Assembly: GCA_963716215.1 (NCBI GenBank)
Contig: OY970298.1
Location: 1,426,001-1,490,000, forward strand
DNA from: JACVRW01 sp963716215
GTDB taxonomy: Bacteria; Actinomycetota; Thermoleophilia; Solirubrobacterales; Thermoleophilaceae
Length of the DNA stretch: 64,000 nt
Reading direction: 5' to 3'
Every line of letters starts with the position of its first letter. Positions within the stretch are counted from its first letter, which is position 1. A program made the position numbers and the translations under genes. Shown here one piece after another: positions 1-9,571 of the stretch. Under the pieces are notes generated by a model. The model saw only the letters and a program-made list of their open reading frames with translations. It was not told the origin of the DNA and did no database searches.

Positions 1-889
1 CGCCCCGCGGCGCTGCGTGCGCCGACCCGAGCCGGTGCTGTACGACTCGATCGACGTGGACCTGCTGCAGCGCTCCCAGCCCGCGATCGAGCGCGGCGAG
101 GCGGTGCGCCTGGAGCGCCGCATCGAGAACAAGAACCGGGCCGTCGGCGGCCTGCTCTCGGGGGAGATCGCCCGCCGCCACGGCGAGGCCGGCCTGCCGG
201 AGGGGTCGATCGACGTGCACCTGCGGGGCTCGGCGGGCCAGAGCTTCGGCGCGTGGCTGGCCGGCGGTGTGACGCTCGAGCTCGAGGGCGACGCCAACGA
301 CTACACCGGCAAGGGCATGTCCGGCGGCACGCTCGTGGTGCGCCCGTCGAGCGGGGCGACCTTCCGCGCCGAGGACAACGCGATCGTGGGGAACACGGTC
401 CTCTACGGGGCGACGTCGGGCAAGGCCTTCTTCCGCGGGCTGGCGGGCGAGCGGTTCGCGGTCCGCAACTCCGGCGTGCTCACGGTGGTGGAGGGCGTGG
501 GCGACCACGGCTGCGAGTACATGACCGGCGGCCGCGTGGTGGTGCTCGGCCCGACCGGCCTCAACTTCGCCGCCGGGATGAGCGGCGGCGTGGCCTACGT
601 GTTGGACGTTGATGGCCGCTTCCGCTCCCGCTGCAACACGGAGCTGGTGGGCTTCGACGAGATCACGCCGGACGAGGCGCTCGAGCTGCGCGGCTTCATC
701 GAAGAGCACCGCGACCGCACCGGCTCGTCGGTGGCCGAGCGGGTGCTCGAGGCCTGGGACGAGGAGCTGCACCGGTTCGTGAAGGTGATGCCGCACGACT
801 ACAAGCGCGCGCTGCTGGAGCTCACGGAAGAGAACGAACTCGAACCCGCGCGCGGCCGGCCGAGCCGGCCGCTTGCGGCGGGGGCGTAG
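1..889 (+). CDS. gltB: Glutamate synthase large subunit, C-terminal part (5' end outside window)
   Basis: This is the end of the glutamate synthase alpha subunit, which makes glutamate from glutamine and 2-oxoglutarate together with GltD. The reading frame is open at base 1, so the amidotransferase and FMN domains lie outside the window. About 295 residues remain. They form the GXGXG beta-helix domain, seen as repeated Gly-rich turns (GKGMSGGTLVV, GVGDHGCEYMTGG, GMSGGVAYVL), followed by a tail containing FVKVMPHDYKRALLE, which is typical of GltB C-termini. The TAG stop shares one base with the GTG start of gltD, so the two subunits are translationally coupled. Identification is secure; the completeness of the gene cannot be judged here. 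Confidence 0.93.
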   Translation, partial: APRRCVRRPEPVLYDSIDVDLLQRSQPAIERGEAVRLERRIENKNRAVGGLLSGEIARRHGEAGLPEGSIDVHLRGSAGQSFGAWLAGGVTLELEGDANDYTGKGMSGGTLVVRPSSGATFRAEDNAIVGNTVLYGATSGKAFFRGLAGERFAVRNSGVLTVVEGVGDHGCEYMTGGRVVVLGPTGLNFAAGMSGGVAYVLDVDGRFRSRCNTELVGFDEITPDEALELRGFIEEHRDRTGSSVAERVLEAWDEELHRFVKVMPHDYKRALLELTEENELEPARGRPSRPLAAGA

Positions 890-2457
890 TGGGCGATCCG
901 CGCGGCTTCCTGCGCCTCGAGCGGGTCGGCTTCGAGAAGCGCAACCCGCGCGAGCGCGTGCGCGACTACCGCCAGTACTTCTCGCTGCCGGGCGAGCAGA
1001 CCCTGCGGGAGCAGGGTGGTCGCTGCATGGATTGCGGCGTGCCCTTCTGCCAGGAGGGCTGCCCACTCGGCAACAAGATCCCCGACTGGAACGACCTCGT
1101 ATACGGCGGCCGCTGGCGCGAGGCGCTCACCCACCTGCACGCCACCAACAACTTCCCCGAGTTCACCGGGCTGATCTGCCCGGCGCCGTGCGAGTCCGCG
1201 TGCGTGCTCGACATCAACGACGACCCGGTGACGATCGAGCAGATCGAGCTGGCCATCGTCACGCGCGGCTACGACGAGGGCTGGATCGCACCCCACCCCC
1301 CGTCGGCGCGCAGCGGGCGCACGGTCGGCGTCGTGGGCTCCGGGCCGGCCGGGCTGGCGGTGGCCGCGGAGCTCAACCAGCACGGCCACTCGGTGACCGT
1401 GTACGAGCGCGACGAGGGGCCCGGCGGCCTGCTGCGCTTCGGCGTCCCCGACGCCAAGCTCGAGAAGTGGATCATCGACCGGCGCGTGGGCCTGCTCGCC
1501 GACGAGGGCATCGCGTTCCGCTACGGCATCGAGGTGGGTGTGGACGTGACGGCCGCCGAGCTGCGCGAGCGTCACGACGCCGTGGTGGTGGCGATCGGCT
1601 CGCGCGTGCATCGCGATCTCGACGTGCCGGGCCGCGAGCTCGAGGGCGTGCACTTCGCGATGGAGTACCTCTACCAGCGCAACCGCCACGTGGCGCGCGA
1701 GGAGGGCCGCGAGGCGCCCGAGCCCGCGCCGGGCGGGCGCATCAGCGCGGCGGGGCGACGCGTGGTGGTCGTCGGGGGTGGCGACACCGGCATGGACTGC
1801 ATCTCGAACGCGCTGCGCGAGGGCGCCTCGGACGTGCTGCTGCTGGACGTGTACCCGCCGCTGCCCGGCGAGGGCCGCCCAACCAGCGTGCCGTGGCCGC
1901 TGCCGCCCAAGCGCACGCCCACCACCTACGCGCTCGACGAGGGCGGCGAGCGCCGCTTCGGCACTCAGATCACGGCGATCGCCGGCGAGGACGGCCGCGT
2001 CCGCTCGGTCGAGGGCCGGCGTGTGGAGGGCACGTCGTCGCGTGACCTGCACGCGGTGCCCGGCAGCGACTTCGCCGAGCCCGCCGACCTGGTGCTGATC
2101 GCGATCGGCTTCAGCCATCCCGAGCACGAGGGCGCCGTGGAGCAGCTGGGGACGGACCTGGACGCGCGCGGCAACGTCAAGGCGCCCGTCTATGCGACCA
2201 GCGTGGAGGGCGTGTTCGCCTGCGGCGACGCCCGCATCGGTCAGTCGCTGGTGGTCACCGCGATCGCGGAGGGCCGCCGCTGCGCCCGCGTGGTCGACCG
2301 CTTCCTCGGTGGCCCTGGCGAGACCCGCAACATCCCGGCGTCGGCGCTGTTCGCCTTCGAAGACGGCGACCCGCACTCGCTGCGCCACCAGGCCGAGACG
2401 GCCCGAACGGTGACGGTCGGCGACGCGTTCTGGTCGGGCCCGCGCGAGGAGCCCTAG
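889..2457 (+). CDS. gltD: Glutamate synthase small subunit (NADPH, FAD, Fe-S)
   Basis: The beta subunit oxidises NADPH and passes electrons through FAD and Fe-S clusters to the large subunit. The 522 residues match the usual length. The N-terminal cysteines, in GGRCMDCGVPFCQEGCPLGN and TGLICPAPCESACVL, are the 4Fe-4S ligands. Two nucleotide-binding folds follow: the FAD site VGSGPAGLA near residue 147 and the NADPH site VVVVGGGDTGMDC near residue 292. The C-terminal FAD segment ends with VFACGDARIGQSLVVTAI. The GTG start overlaps the gltB stop by one base. It is the only small subunit seen, although a second large-subunit gene lies 0.5 kb downstream. Confidence 0.95.
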   Translation: MGDPRGFLRLERVGFEKRNPRERVRDYRQYFSLPGEQTLREQGGRCMDCGVPFCQEGCPLGNKIPDWNDLVYGGRWREALTHLHATNNFPEFTGLICPAPCESACVLDINDDPVTIEQIELAIVTRGYDEGWIAPHPPSARSGRTVGVVGSGPAGLAVAAELNQHGHSVTVYERDEGPGGLLRFGVPDAKLEKWIIDRRVGLLADEGIAFRYGIEVGVDVTAAELRERHDAVVVAIGSRVHRDLDVPGRELEGVHFAMEYLYQRNRHVAREEGREAPEPAPGGRISAAGRRVVVVGGGDTGMDCISNALREGASDVLLLDVYPPLPGEGRPTSVPWPLPPKRTPTTYALDEGGERRFGTQITAIAGEDGRVRSVEGRRVEGTSSRDLHAVPGSDFAEPADLVLIAIGFSHPEHEGAVEQLGTDLDARGNVKAPVYATSVEGVFACGDARIGQSLVVTAIAEGRRCARVVDRFLGGPGETRNIPASALFAFEDGDPHSLRHQAETARTVTVGDAFWSGPREEP

Positions 2458-2459
2458 GG

Positions 2460-2978
2460 TTGCCCGCGATCCCGGCCGTCGACCCGGAGCGCGACCACGT
2501 TCGCGGCGCGCCCGACGGCCGCGTGACGCTCGTGGAGTACGGCGACTTCCAGTGCCCCTACTGCGGCGACGCCTATCCCGTGGTGAACGAGCTGCTGCGG
2601 GAGCTGGACTGGCTGCGCTTCGTGTTCCGCCACATGCCGCTCACGGACCTGCACCCGCGCGCGGAGGCGGCGGCGGAGGCAACCGAGGCGGCGGCGGCAC
2701 AGGGGCGCTTCTGGGACATGCACGACCGCCTCTTCGAGAACCAGCACGCGCTGCGCGAGCAGGACCTGCACGAGCACGCCGTGGCGCTCGGCCTCGACGC
2801 GGAGCGCTTCGACCGCGAGCTGCGCGAGGGCCTGCACGCCGCCCGCGTGGCGGAGGACTACCGCAGCGGGGCGGCCAGCGGCATCCCGAGCACGCCGAGG
2901 TTCTTCGTGAACGGCGCGATCCACCTGGGCTCCGCCAACGAGCGGGAGCTGCGACGGGTGGTCGAAGCGGAGTACTAG
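2460..2978 (+). CDS. DsbA-family thioredoxin-fold protein, cytoplasmic
   Basis: A 172-residue thioredoxin-fold protein of the DsbA/Thioredoxin_4 family. The CPYC active site is at residues 32-35, inside the conserved strand VTLVEYGDFQ. The cis-proline loop appears as GIPSTPRFFVNG near the C-terminus. No signal peptide or membrane helix is visible, unlike periplasmic DsbA, so it probably acts on cytoplasmic dithiols. The start is TTG, two bases after the gltD stop, and the next gene begins one base after its own stop, so it belongs to the glutamate synthase operon. A role in protecting the cysteine-rich synthase is only an idea. The family is clear; the substrate is unknown. Confidence 0.85.
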   Translation: MPAIPAVDPERDHVRGAPDGRVTLVEYGDFQCPYCGDAYPVVNELLRELDWLRFVFRHMPLTDLHPRAEAAAEATEAAAAQGRFWDMHDRLFENQHALREQDLHEHAVALGLDAERFDRELREGLHAARVAEDYRSGAASGIPSTPRFFVNGAIHLGSANERELRRVVEAEY

Positions 2979-2979
2979 C

Positions 2980-5900
2980 TTGGAGCGCTACGACCCGACC
3001 CGCTCCTACCGGCCGCTGCGCCCGCCGCGGACCGTGGAGGATCGCGACGCGTGTGCGCTCTACGGATGGATCGCGAAGGACCGCAGGCCGTCGCACGCCG
3101 CGATCGGCGACGGGCTGGCCGCGCTCGAGCGGATGCTCCACCGGGCCGGCAACGTCGACGGCGAGGGCGACGGCTGTGGCCTGCTCGTGGACATCCCGCG
3201 CGAGCTCTGGGCGGAGGAGGTGCGCGCCGGAGGCCACGCCCCGGACCACGCGCTCGACCCCGGCTTCGCGGTCGCCCACGTCCTGATCCCCCGCACGGCG
3301 GGCCCGGTGAAGGAGGCGGCCCGTGAGCTGATGAGCCGGATCGGGCTGCGAGTGCTCGCGGAGCGCGACGACGCCGTCGACAGCACCGCGCTGGGCCCTC
3401 ACGCGCGCGAGGAGGAGCCGCTGCTCTGGCAGGTCGGCGGGCTGATCCAGGAGCCGTCGCGCTGCTTCGAGCTCACCACGCTGCTGGAGGACAGCCTCGA
3501 CGTGCACGTGGCCTCGTGCTCCACGGACTCGGTCGTCTACAAGGCGCTCGGGACGCCGACCGTGCTCGGCGGCTACTACCCCGATCTGCGCGACCCGCGC
3601 GTCAAGACCTCGGTGCTGCTCGGCCACAACCGGTACTCCACGAACACCTGGCCGACCTTCCGCCGCGTGCAGCCGTTCGGCGTGCTGGGGCACAACGGTG
3701 AGATCAACACGGTCGCGCGGCTGCGCCAGGAGGCGCGCATGCTCGGCGTGCCGCTCGTGGCGGGCGGCTCCGACTCCCAGGACCTGAGCCGCACGGTGGA
3801 GGCGCTCGTCAACCGCGAGGGGCTCAGCCTGGTCGAGGCGCTGGAGCTGCTGCTGCCGCCGATCGTCAACGAGATCAAGGGGATGCCCGAGGACCTGCGC
3901 GGCCTCTACATGTACCTGCGCCAGGCCTTCGGGCCGATGGCGCAGGGTCCCGTGGCGCTGATCTCCCGCCACCGCGACGAGTGCGTCTTCTCCGTCGACG
4001 CGCTCGGGCTGCGGCCGCTGTGGCAGCTGGAGACCGCCGAGGCGCACGTGTTCTCGAGCGAGCCGGGCGTGATCGCGACCGACGACGTGGTGGCGGAGCC
4101 CAAGCCGCTGGCACCCGGGGAGAAGGTGCTGGTGGCGCTCGAGCCCGCACGCGCACGCCTGGTCGGGCACACCGAGCTGCAGCGACTCTGCCTGGAGCGC
4201 TGCGAGGCGCGGGCGGGCGGCGCCGCGGCGTTCGCGCAGGCGATCCCGACGGGCGGGCCGCTCGAGGGGCTGGACGTGCCGGGCTACACCAGCGCCGGTC
4301 CGTCCGAGCCGGTGAAGGTCGAGGACCGCGTGCTGGGCGGCTTCGGCTGGCAGCGCGAGGACATGAAGCTCGTCCAGCAGATGGCGGCGACCGGTGCCGA
4401 GCCGATCGGGTCGCTCGGCTACGACGGCCCGCTCGCCTGCCTCTCGCCGGAGCGCCAGAACCTCGCCGACTTCTTCAAGGAGTCGGTGGCGGTGGTGACC
4501 AACCCGGCGATCGACCGCGAGCGTGAGATCGAGCACTTCTCGTGCCGGGCGGTGTTCGGGCCGCGCCCCCCGCTCGACCGCGTCCCGGTCGAGCGCGCCA
4601 CGCTCGAGACGGCCTTCCCGGTGATCCTGGGCGGCCACGACGGGCTCGCCCCGCTGGGCGACTCCGTCTACCGCGCGGTGGCGCGCGAGCACAAGACTTA
4701 CCTGCTCGAGGACCTGTGGGAGGAGTTCCGCGGCCGCGCCCAGGTGATCGACGTCTCCTGCCTCGAGTCGGAGGGCAGCCCCGGCGCGATCGAGCGGCTC
4801 AAGCAGGAGGCGACAGCGGCGGTGCGCGGCGGGGCCGAGCTGCTGGTGCTGTCGGACCGCACCGCCTACGAGGGGGACCGCCGCTACCTCGACGCGCATC
4901 TGGCGCTGGCGGCCGTGGACCTGGCGCTGCGCGAGCACCTGGTGGAGCCGGGCGGGGTCAACCTGCGCCGCCGCTGCGGCGTGGTGCTGCGCTCGGCGGG
5001 CGTGCGCAACGTGCACGACACGGTGCTGGCGCTCGGCCTCGGCGCCGACGGCGTGTGCCCGTACACGATGGTCGAGGTCGGCCTGATGGACGACTACCGC
5101 ACGGACGTCTCCAACCTGTGCGCCGCGCTGCGCAAGGGGATCGAGAAGGTGATCTCCACGATCGGGATCCACGAGCTGCGCGGCTACGCGCGGCTGTTCT
5201 CGTGCATCGGCGTGAAGCCCGAGCTGACCGCGATCTTCGACACGCCAGCCTACTTCGGCTCCGATCGGGGCGGCACCGGGTTCGCCGAGCTCGACCGCGA
5301 CGGCGATGCCCGCCGCAGGGTGCTCGCGGGCGCCGACGAGGCGCGCCCGGGGAAGACGTTCCGCTTCTACCCGAAGGTCTACAAGGCCGCGGTGGCCGCC
5401 TCCAACGGGTCGGCGTCGTACGAGGACTACGCGCTGCGCGTGCGCGAGCTCGAGGCGGAGCAGCCGATCTCGCTGCGGCATCTGCTCGAGCTGCGCCCCG
5501 ACGGCCCGCCGGCGCCGCGGGCGAGCGCCGAGGTGGGCCTGCACTCGTACCCGATCGTGATCTCGTCGATGAGCTTCGGCTCCCAGGGGGAGGTGGCCTA
5601 CCGGTCGTACGCGGAGGCGGCCAAGCGGCTGAACATCGTCGCGATGAACGGCGAGGGCGGCGAGATCCAGGACCTGTACGGGCGCTACCGGCTCTGGCGC
5701 GGTCAGCAGGTGGCCTCGGGCCGCTTCGGCGTGACGAGCGAGATGGTCAACTCGTCGTACCTGGTGGAGATCAAGATCGGCCAGGGGGCCAAGCCCGGCG
5801 AGGGCGGACATCTGCCGGCGCGGAAGGTGACCGCCAAGGTGGCACAAGCCCGCAACGCCACGGCCGGCACCGACCTGATCTCGCCGTCGAACAACCACGA

Positions 5901-7468
5901 CCTCTACTCGATCGAGGACCTGGCCGAGCTGATCGACGAGCTCAAGACCGCCAACCCGGACCTGCGCGTGTCGGTGAAGGTGCCCGTGGTGCCGAACATC
6001 GGCACGATCGGCGTGGGCATCGCCAAGGCCGGCGCGGACATCATCACGCTCTCCGGATTCGAGGGCGGCACCGGGGCGGCGCGCTCGCACGCGCTCCGCC
6101 ACGTGGGGCTGCCGTCCGACATCGGCACGCGCGCGGTGCACCTCGCGCTGATGGAGGCGGGCCTGCGCAACCGCGTGGAGCTGTGGGCCGACGGCGGCTA
6201 CCGGCACGGCCACGACATCGTGAAGCTGCTCTGCCTCGGCGCGAACCGAGTCGGCTTCGGCACGCTGGCGATGGTGTCGCTCGGCTGCACGATCTGCCGC
6301 GGGTGCCAGCTGGACACCTGCCACGTGGGCATCGCTACCCAGATCGAGTCCGAGCGGGAGGCGCAGCTCAAGGGGCTCAAGAAGTTCACGCCGCAGGTCT
6401 ACGAGTCGGCAGTGGAGAGCTGTGCCCGCTTCTTCGGGGCCATGGGCGAGGAGGTCGAGCAGGTGGTCGCGTCGCTCGGCTTCGAGCGTGCCCAGGATCT
6501 CGTGGGGCGCTCGGACCTGCTGGCTCAGTCGCGCGCGTCCGAGCGCGTGGACGTGCACGAGCTGATCCGCCCGCTCGAGGCGATGCTCGATCTCGAGCCG
6601 CTCGACCTCCCGCTGCCCGCCGACGAGCGCCAGGCTGCGGGGCTGGTAGCCGCCCGTCCGCTGCGGATGGCGTCGGCGCACCGCGAGCGCGTGCTGGGCA
6701 CCGCCGGCGCCGGTGAGCTGGCCCGCGAGCGCATCCGGGCGGGCACCGCGCCAGCCACGGCGCCCACGCGCATCGCGGCGGTGGCCGGTCAGGGGCTGGC
6801 CGCGTTCGGCGTGGAGGGCGTGGACATCACGATCGAGGGCGGCGCCCAGGACGGCGTGGCCAAGACGATGTACGGAGGCAAGGTCGCGGTGATGAAGGGC
6901 CTCACCCGGCTGGGGCGGCGGCTGAACGGATCGGTGGGCAAGTCGTTCGCGTACGGCGCGCAGCGCGGGCGGCTGTTCGTGCAGGGCGACGCGGACTCGC
7001 GCTTCTGCATCCGCCTCTCCGGCGCCGACGTGGTGGTCGGCGGCGAGCCGGCAGGCTCCGCTCGACGACTCGCTCGGCTGCCTGGCCGACCGCGCCAACC
7101 TGAAGGGCTTCGCCTTCGAGTACATGACGGCCGGCCGCGCGGTGGTGCTCGGCGACCCGGGCCCGTGGTTCTGCGCGGGCCAGACGGGTGGGCGCGTGTA
7201 CCTGCGCGTGAACGCCGACTGGAAGCTCGACCGCGCCGCACTGGAGCGCCGCCGCGGCAAGGGCGCGAAGGTCGAGCTGGCCGAGCTGGACGCCGGCGGC
7301 ACGGCCGACGTGCGGGAGCTGCTCGGCGCGTACGCGGACGAGCTGCGCGCCACCGACCAGCCGGCCGAGGCCGACCGCATCGCCGCGCTGGCGGCCGAGC
7401 CCGCCGGGCACTTCCTGATGGCCGTGCCGGAGCGCGAGCAGACGGACCCCTCCGTTTCGACCGAATAG
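2980..7468 (+). pseudogene. Second, divergent glutamate synthase large subunit, frameshifted near 7053
   Basis: A nearly complete GltB-like protein of about 1,490 residues. Cys26 (DACALYGWIAK) aligns with the Ntn amidotransferase nucleophile after a short propeptide. The amidotransferase core (LLGHNRYSTNTWPTFRR, LGHNGEINT), a central domain, an FMN barrel from about residue 857 (SSMSFGSQGE, QGAKPGEGGHLP, GFEGGTGAARS) and a C-x5-C-x4-C 3Fe-4S motif (CTICRGCQLDTC) near residue 1103 are all present. In the GXGXG domain the frame changes: codons up to about 7052 and those from 7055 read correctly only if one base, most simply A7053, is removed. The restored frame ends at 7468. It is more divergent than canonical GltB. 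It is either a recent pseudogene or a sequence error. The start is a TTG directly after the DsbA-like gene. Confidence 0.82.
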
Positions 7469-7492
7469 GACCCCGGGTAGAACGCCGAGCGG

Positions 7493-7606
7493 ATGCTCCG
7501 CCGGCTGCTACTCGCCCTGCTCGCGCTCTTGGTCTTGCCCTCAGCCGCGGCCGCGCAGCGCCTGGAGCGCGGCGCGCTGATCTGCCCCGTGTTCGCGACC
7601 AGCTAG
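7493..7606 (+). CDS. Possible 37-residue peptide that is mostly a signal sequence
   Basis: A short ATG frame between the broken glutamate synthase gene and the SDR gene. It reads MLRRLLLALLALLVLPS and then AAAAQ, a textbook Sec signal peptide with an AxA-like cleavage site, but only about 15 residues follow before TAG. A purine-rich stretch (GCCGAGCGG) precedes the ATG. It may be the surviving 5' end of a deleted secreted-protein gene, a tiny secreted peptide, or a chance frame in GC-rich DNA. Nothing else is recognisable in this 160-bp gap. Confidence 0.3.
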   Translation: MLRRLLLALLALLVLPSAAAAQRLERGALICPVFATS

Positions 7607-7628
7607 CCGCGCCGGTACTGTCCGCGGC

Positions 7629-8600
7629 GTGCCGACCGCGTTCGTGACCGGAGGGTCCGGGTTCGTCGGCGGAGCGCTGATCGAGCGTCTGCGCGCCGAG
7701 GGCTGGGCCGTGCGGGCGCTGGCCCGCTCGGAAGCGGCGGCACGCAAGGTGAGCGATCGCGGCGCCGAGCCAGTTGGCGGCGACTTGAGCGACCAGGGGC
7801 TGCTGCGCGCGGGCGCCGAGGGCTCCGAGGTGGCCTTCCACGCGGCCGCGAAGGTCGACGAGTGGGGCGACCCGGCCGAGTTCGAGCGCCTCAACGTGGC
7901 CGGGACCGAGAACGTGATCGCCGCGTGCCGGCAGGCGGGCGTGCGCAGGCTCGTGCACGTCGGCACGGAGGCGGCGCTGATGGCGGGCCGCCCGCTCGTG
8001 AACGTCGACGAGGCCGCGCCGCTGCGGCCCGACTCGCCGGTGCTCTACTCGTCGAGCAAGGCGAAGGCCGAGCAGCGCGTGCGCGCGGCCGACGGAGACG
8101 GACTGGAGACCGTCGTGATCAGGCCGCGCTTCGTGTGGGGCCGCGGCGACACGACGCTGCTGCCCGCGCTCGTGGAGCTGGTCCGCGCGGGCCGCTTCCG
8201 CTGGGTGGGGGGCGGGGGCCACCTCACGGCCACCACGCACGTGGACAACACGATCGAGGGGCTCTGGCTTGGGGCGACCAGGGCGCCCGCCGGCGGTGTC
8301 TACTTCGTCACGGACGGCGAGCCGGTCGTGTTCCGCGAGTTCATCTCGCGCATGCTCGAGACGCAGGGGGTGACCCCGCCGACCGGCTCGGTGCCGGGCG
8401 GCGTGGCGCGCGCGGCGGCCGCGGCGACCGAGCGCGTGTGGCGCACGCTGCGCCGGCCGGGGACCCCACCGCTGACACGGCTGTCCGTGTGGGTGTCCTC
8501 GCAGGAGTGCACGATCGACATCGGCCGCGCTGAGCGCGAGCTCGGCTACCGCCCCGTGAAGGCGCGCGAGGACGGCCTGGCGGAGCTGCGCGGGGCCTAG
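7629..8600 (+). CDS. NAD(P)-dependent epimerase/3-beta-HSD-like extended SDR
   Basis: A 323-residue extended short-chain dehydrogenase/reductase. The N-terminal nucleotide-binding motif is TGGSGFVGGAL (TGxxGxxG), and the catalytic YxxxK is YSSSK near residue 140. The middle region (RPRFVWGRGDTTLLP) resembles 3-beta-hydroxysteroid dehydrogenase and nucleoside-sugar epimerase relatives. The C-terminus has the usual substrate-binding extension ending in ERELGYRPV. The start is GTG. Its TAG stop is interleaved with the stop of the convergent FHA gene in a CTAG palindrome. The substrate cannot be deduced from the sequence. Confidence 0.85.
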   Translation: MPTAFVTGGSGFVGGALIERLRAEGWAVRALARSEAAARKVSDRGAEPVGGDLSDQGLLRAGAEGSEVAFHAAAKVDEWGDPAEFERLNVAGTENVIAACRQAGVRRLVHVGTEAALMAGRPLVNVDEAAPLRPDSPVLYSSSKAKAEQRVRAADGDGLETVVIRPRFVWGRGDTTLLPALVELVRAGRFRWVGGGGHLTATTHVDNTIEGLWLGATRAPAGGVYFVTDGEPVVFREFISRMLETQGVTPPTGSVPGGVARAAAAATERVWRTLRRPGTPPLTRLSVWVSSQECTIDIGRAERELGYRPVKAREDGLAELRGA

Positions 8601-9142
8601 CCGGCCAGCGCGGTGCGGTTGGCCACGAGGCTGACGTAGAACACGCGGAAGCGGCCGACGTTGATCTCGTCGCCGTCCTCCAGCTCGGCCAGCTCGACCC
8701 TATCCCCGTTGCGGAACACGCCGTTGAGGCTGCGGTCGTCGAGGATGCGGGTGCCGTCGGCGTCGCTGTAGACGAGCGCGTGCCTGCGCGACACGGTCGG
8801 GTCGTCGAAGCGGATGTGGGCCGACAGGCTGCGGCCGATGCGAGTCCAGCCCTCCTGAAGCGGCACGACGCGTACGCGCTCGTCGTCCTCGAAGGCCAGG
8901 TAGTCGCCCGGCCGGACGAGGGCCTCGCGGGCGTCGTCGAGCCAGTCCGGAGTGGACTCGAGCTCGTGGTGTGTGGGGGCGGTGTCGTCCTCGCCGAACA
9001 GGGACGCCCGCTTGAACTTGACACCGCCGCACTCGGGACAGCCCGGTACCGGGTCCCGCTCGTGCAGCGCCACGGCGAAGCCACACGAATCGCAGCGGAA
9101 GGACCCGGCACCTGCCAGGGTCCCGGCGCTGAACGCTTCCAT
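8597..9142 (-). CDS. Zinc-ribbon plus FHA-domain protein
   Basis: A 181-residue protein with an N-terminal zinc ribbon (CDSCG ... CPECGG) and a C-terminal forkhead-associated domain. FHA hallmarks are IGRSLSAHIRFDDPTVSRRHA, of which GRS, SRRH and the later SLNGVFRNGDRV are the phosphothreonine-binding turns. It should read Ser/Thr kinase signalling by binding phosphothreonine. An in-frame extension reaches 9268, but ATG at 9142 is preferred because CGAGGAGAG lies 7 bases upstream and the zinc ribbon starts soon after. No kinase gene is nearby. It is divergent from the small zinc protein at 9289. Confidence 0.85.
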   Translation of the reverse strand: MEAFSAGTLAGAGSFRCDSCGFAVALHERDPVPGCPECGGVKFKRASLFGEDDTAPTHHELESTPDWLDDAREALVRPGDYLAFEDDERVRVVPLQEGWTRIGRSLSAHIRFDDPTVSRRHALVYSDADGTRILDDRSLNGVFRNGDRVELAELEDGDEINVGRFRVFYVSLVANRTALAG

Positions 9143-9288
9143 GAATCGCTCTCCTCGGGGTGGGGTAGTGCGTATGGTAACGAGCCCAATTTGTCCATCG
9201 GTCTCGTTTTTCGGTATTTGCGAGCTTTCTCCGAGTACCCAGCGCACTCCATGGAGGACTCCGCCCAAAACCCGAGAAAGGGATCCGC

Positions 9289-9531
9289 ATGCCCGACCTG
9301 GCCGGCATGCTCATGCGCAGCAGCATCGGAGCGCTCACCCCGCTGAGCGAGGGCTGCCACGAGTGCCGCCGCACGCCGCTGGCGGGCGAGCGCTTGCACG
9401 AGCTGGGCTCCGGGTCGGTGCTCTGCGAGCTGTGCTTCGGCGCGCTGCCGGAGGACGGGCGCCAGGCGGTGCGCTCGGAGCGCGTGCACGCGAGCGAGCG
9501 CCGGCTGGCCGTTGTGCCGAAGGCCGCTTAG
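9289..9531 (+). CDS. Small zinc-binding protein with two CxxC motifs
   Basis: An 80-residue protein with CHEC at residues 23-26 and CELC about 25 residues later, spaced as in a treble-clef or zinc-ribbon fold. There is no other recognisable domain. The start codon ATG follows a GAGAAAGGG stretch that can serve as ribosome binding site. It is divergent from the FHA/zinc-ribbon gene, and both carry CxxC zinc ligands, so a shared regulatory region at 9143-9288 and a related role are possible. The function is unknown. Confidence 0.6.
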   Translation: MPDLAGMLMRSSIGALTPLSEGCHECRRTPLAGERLHELGSGSVLCELCFGALPEDGRQAVRSERVHASERRLAVVPKAA

Positions 9532-9571
9532 TCGCGGGCTGTAGGGCGGCGCACGTAGAATCCCGCGCGCC

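Noticed and set aside
7040..7130. Programmed +1 frameshifting in the GltB-like gene and the other three split genes
   Set aside because: No slippery codon plus early stop is present; the zero frame runs on for long distances at each site, and the four proteins are unrelated. A base insertion or sequence error is simpler.
2641..7380. A 1,579-codon open frame on the minus strand
   Set aside because: It is antiphase to the GltB-like gene and rich in His/Arg/Ala from GC-rich third positions; the plus-strand frame carries all domain motifs.
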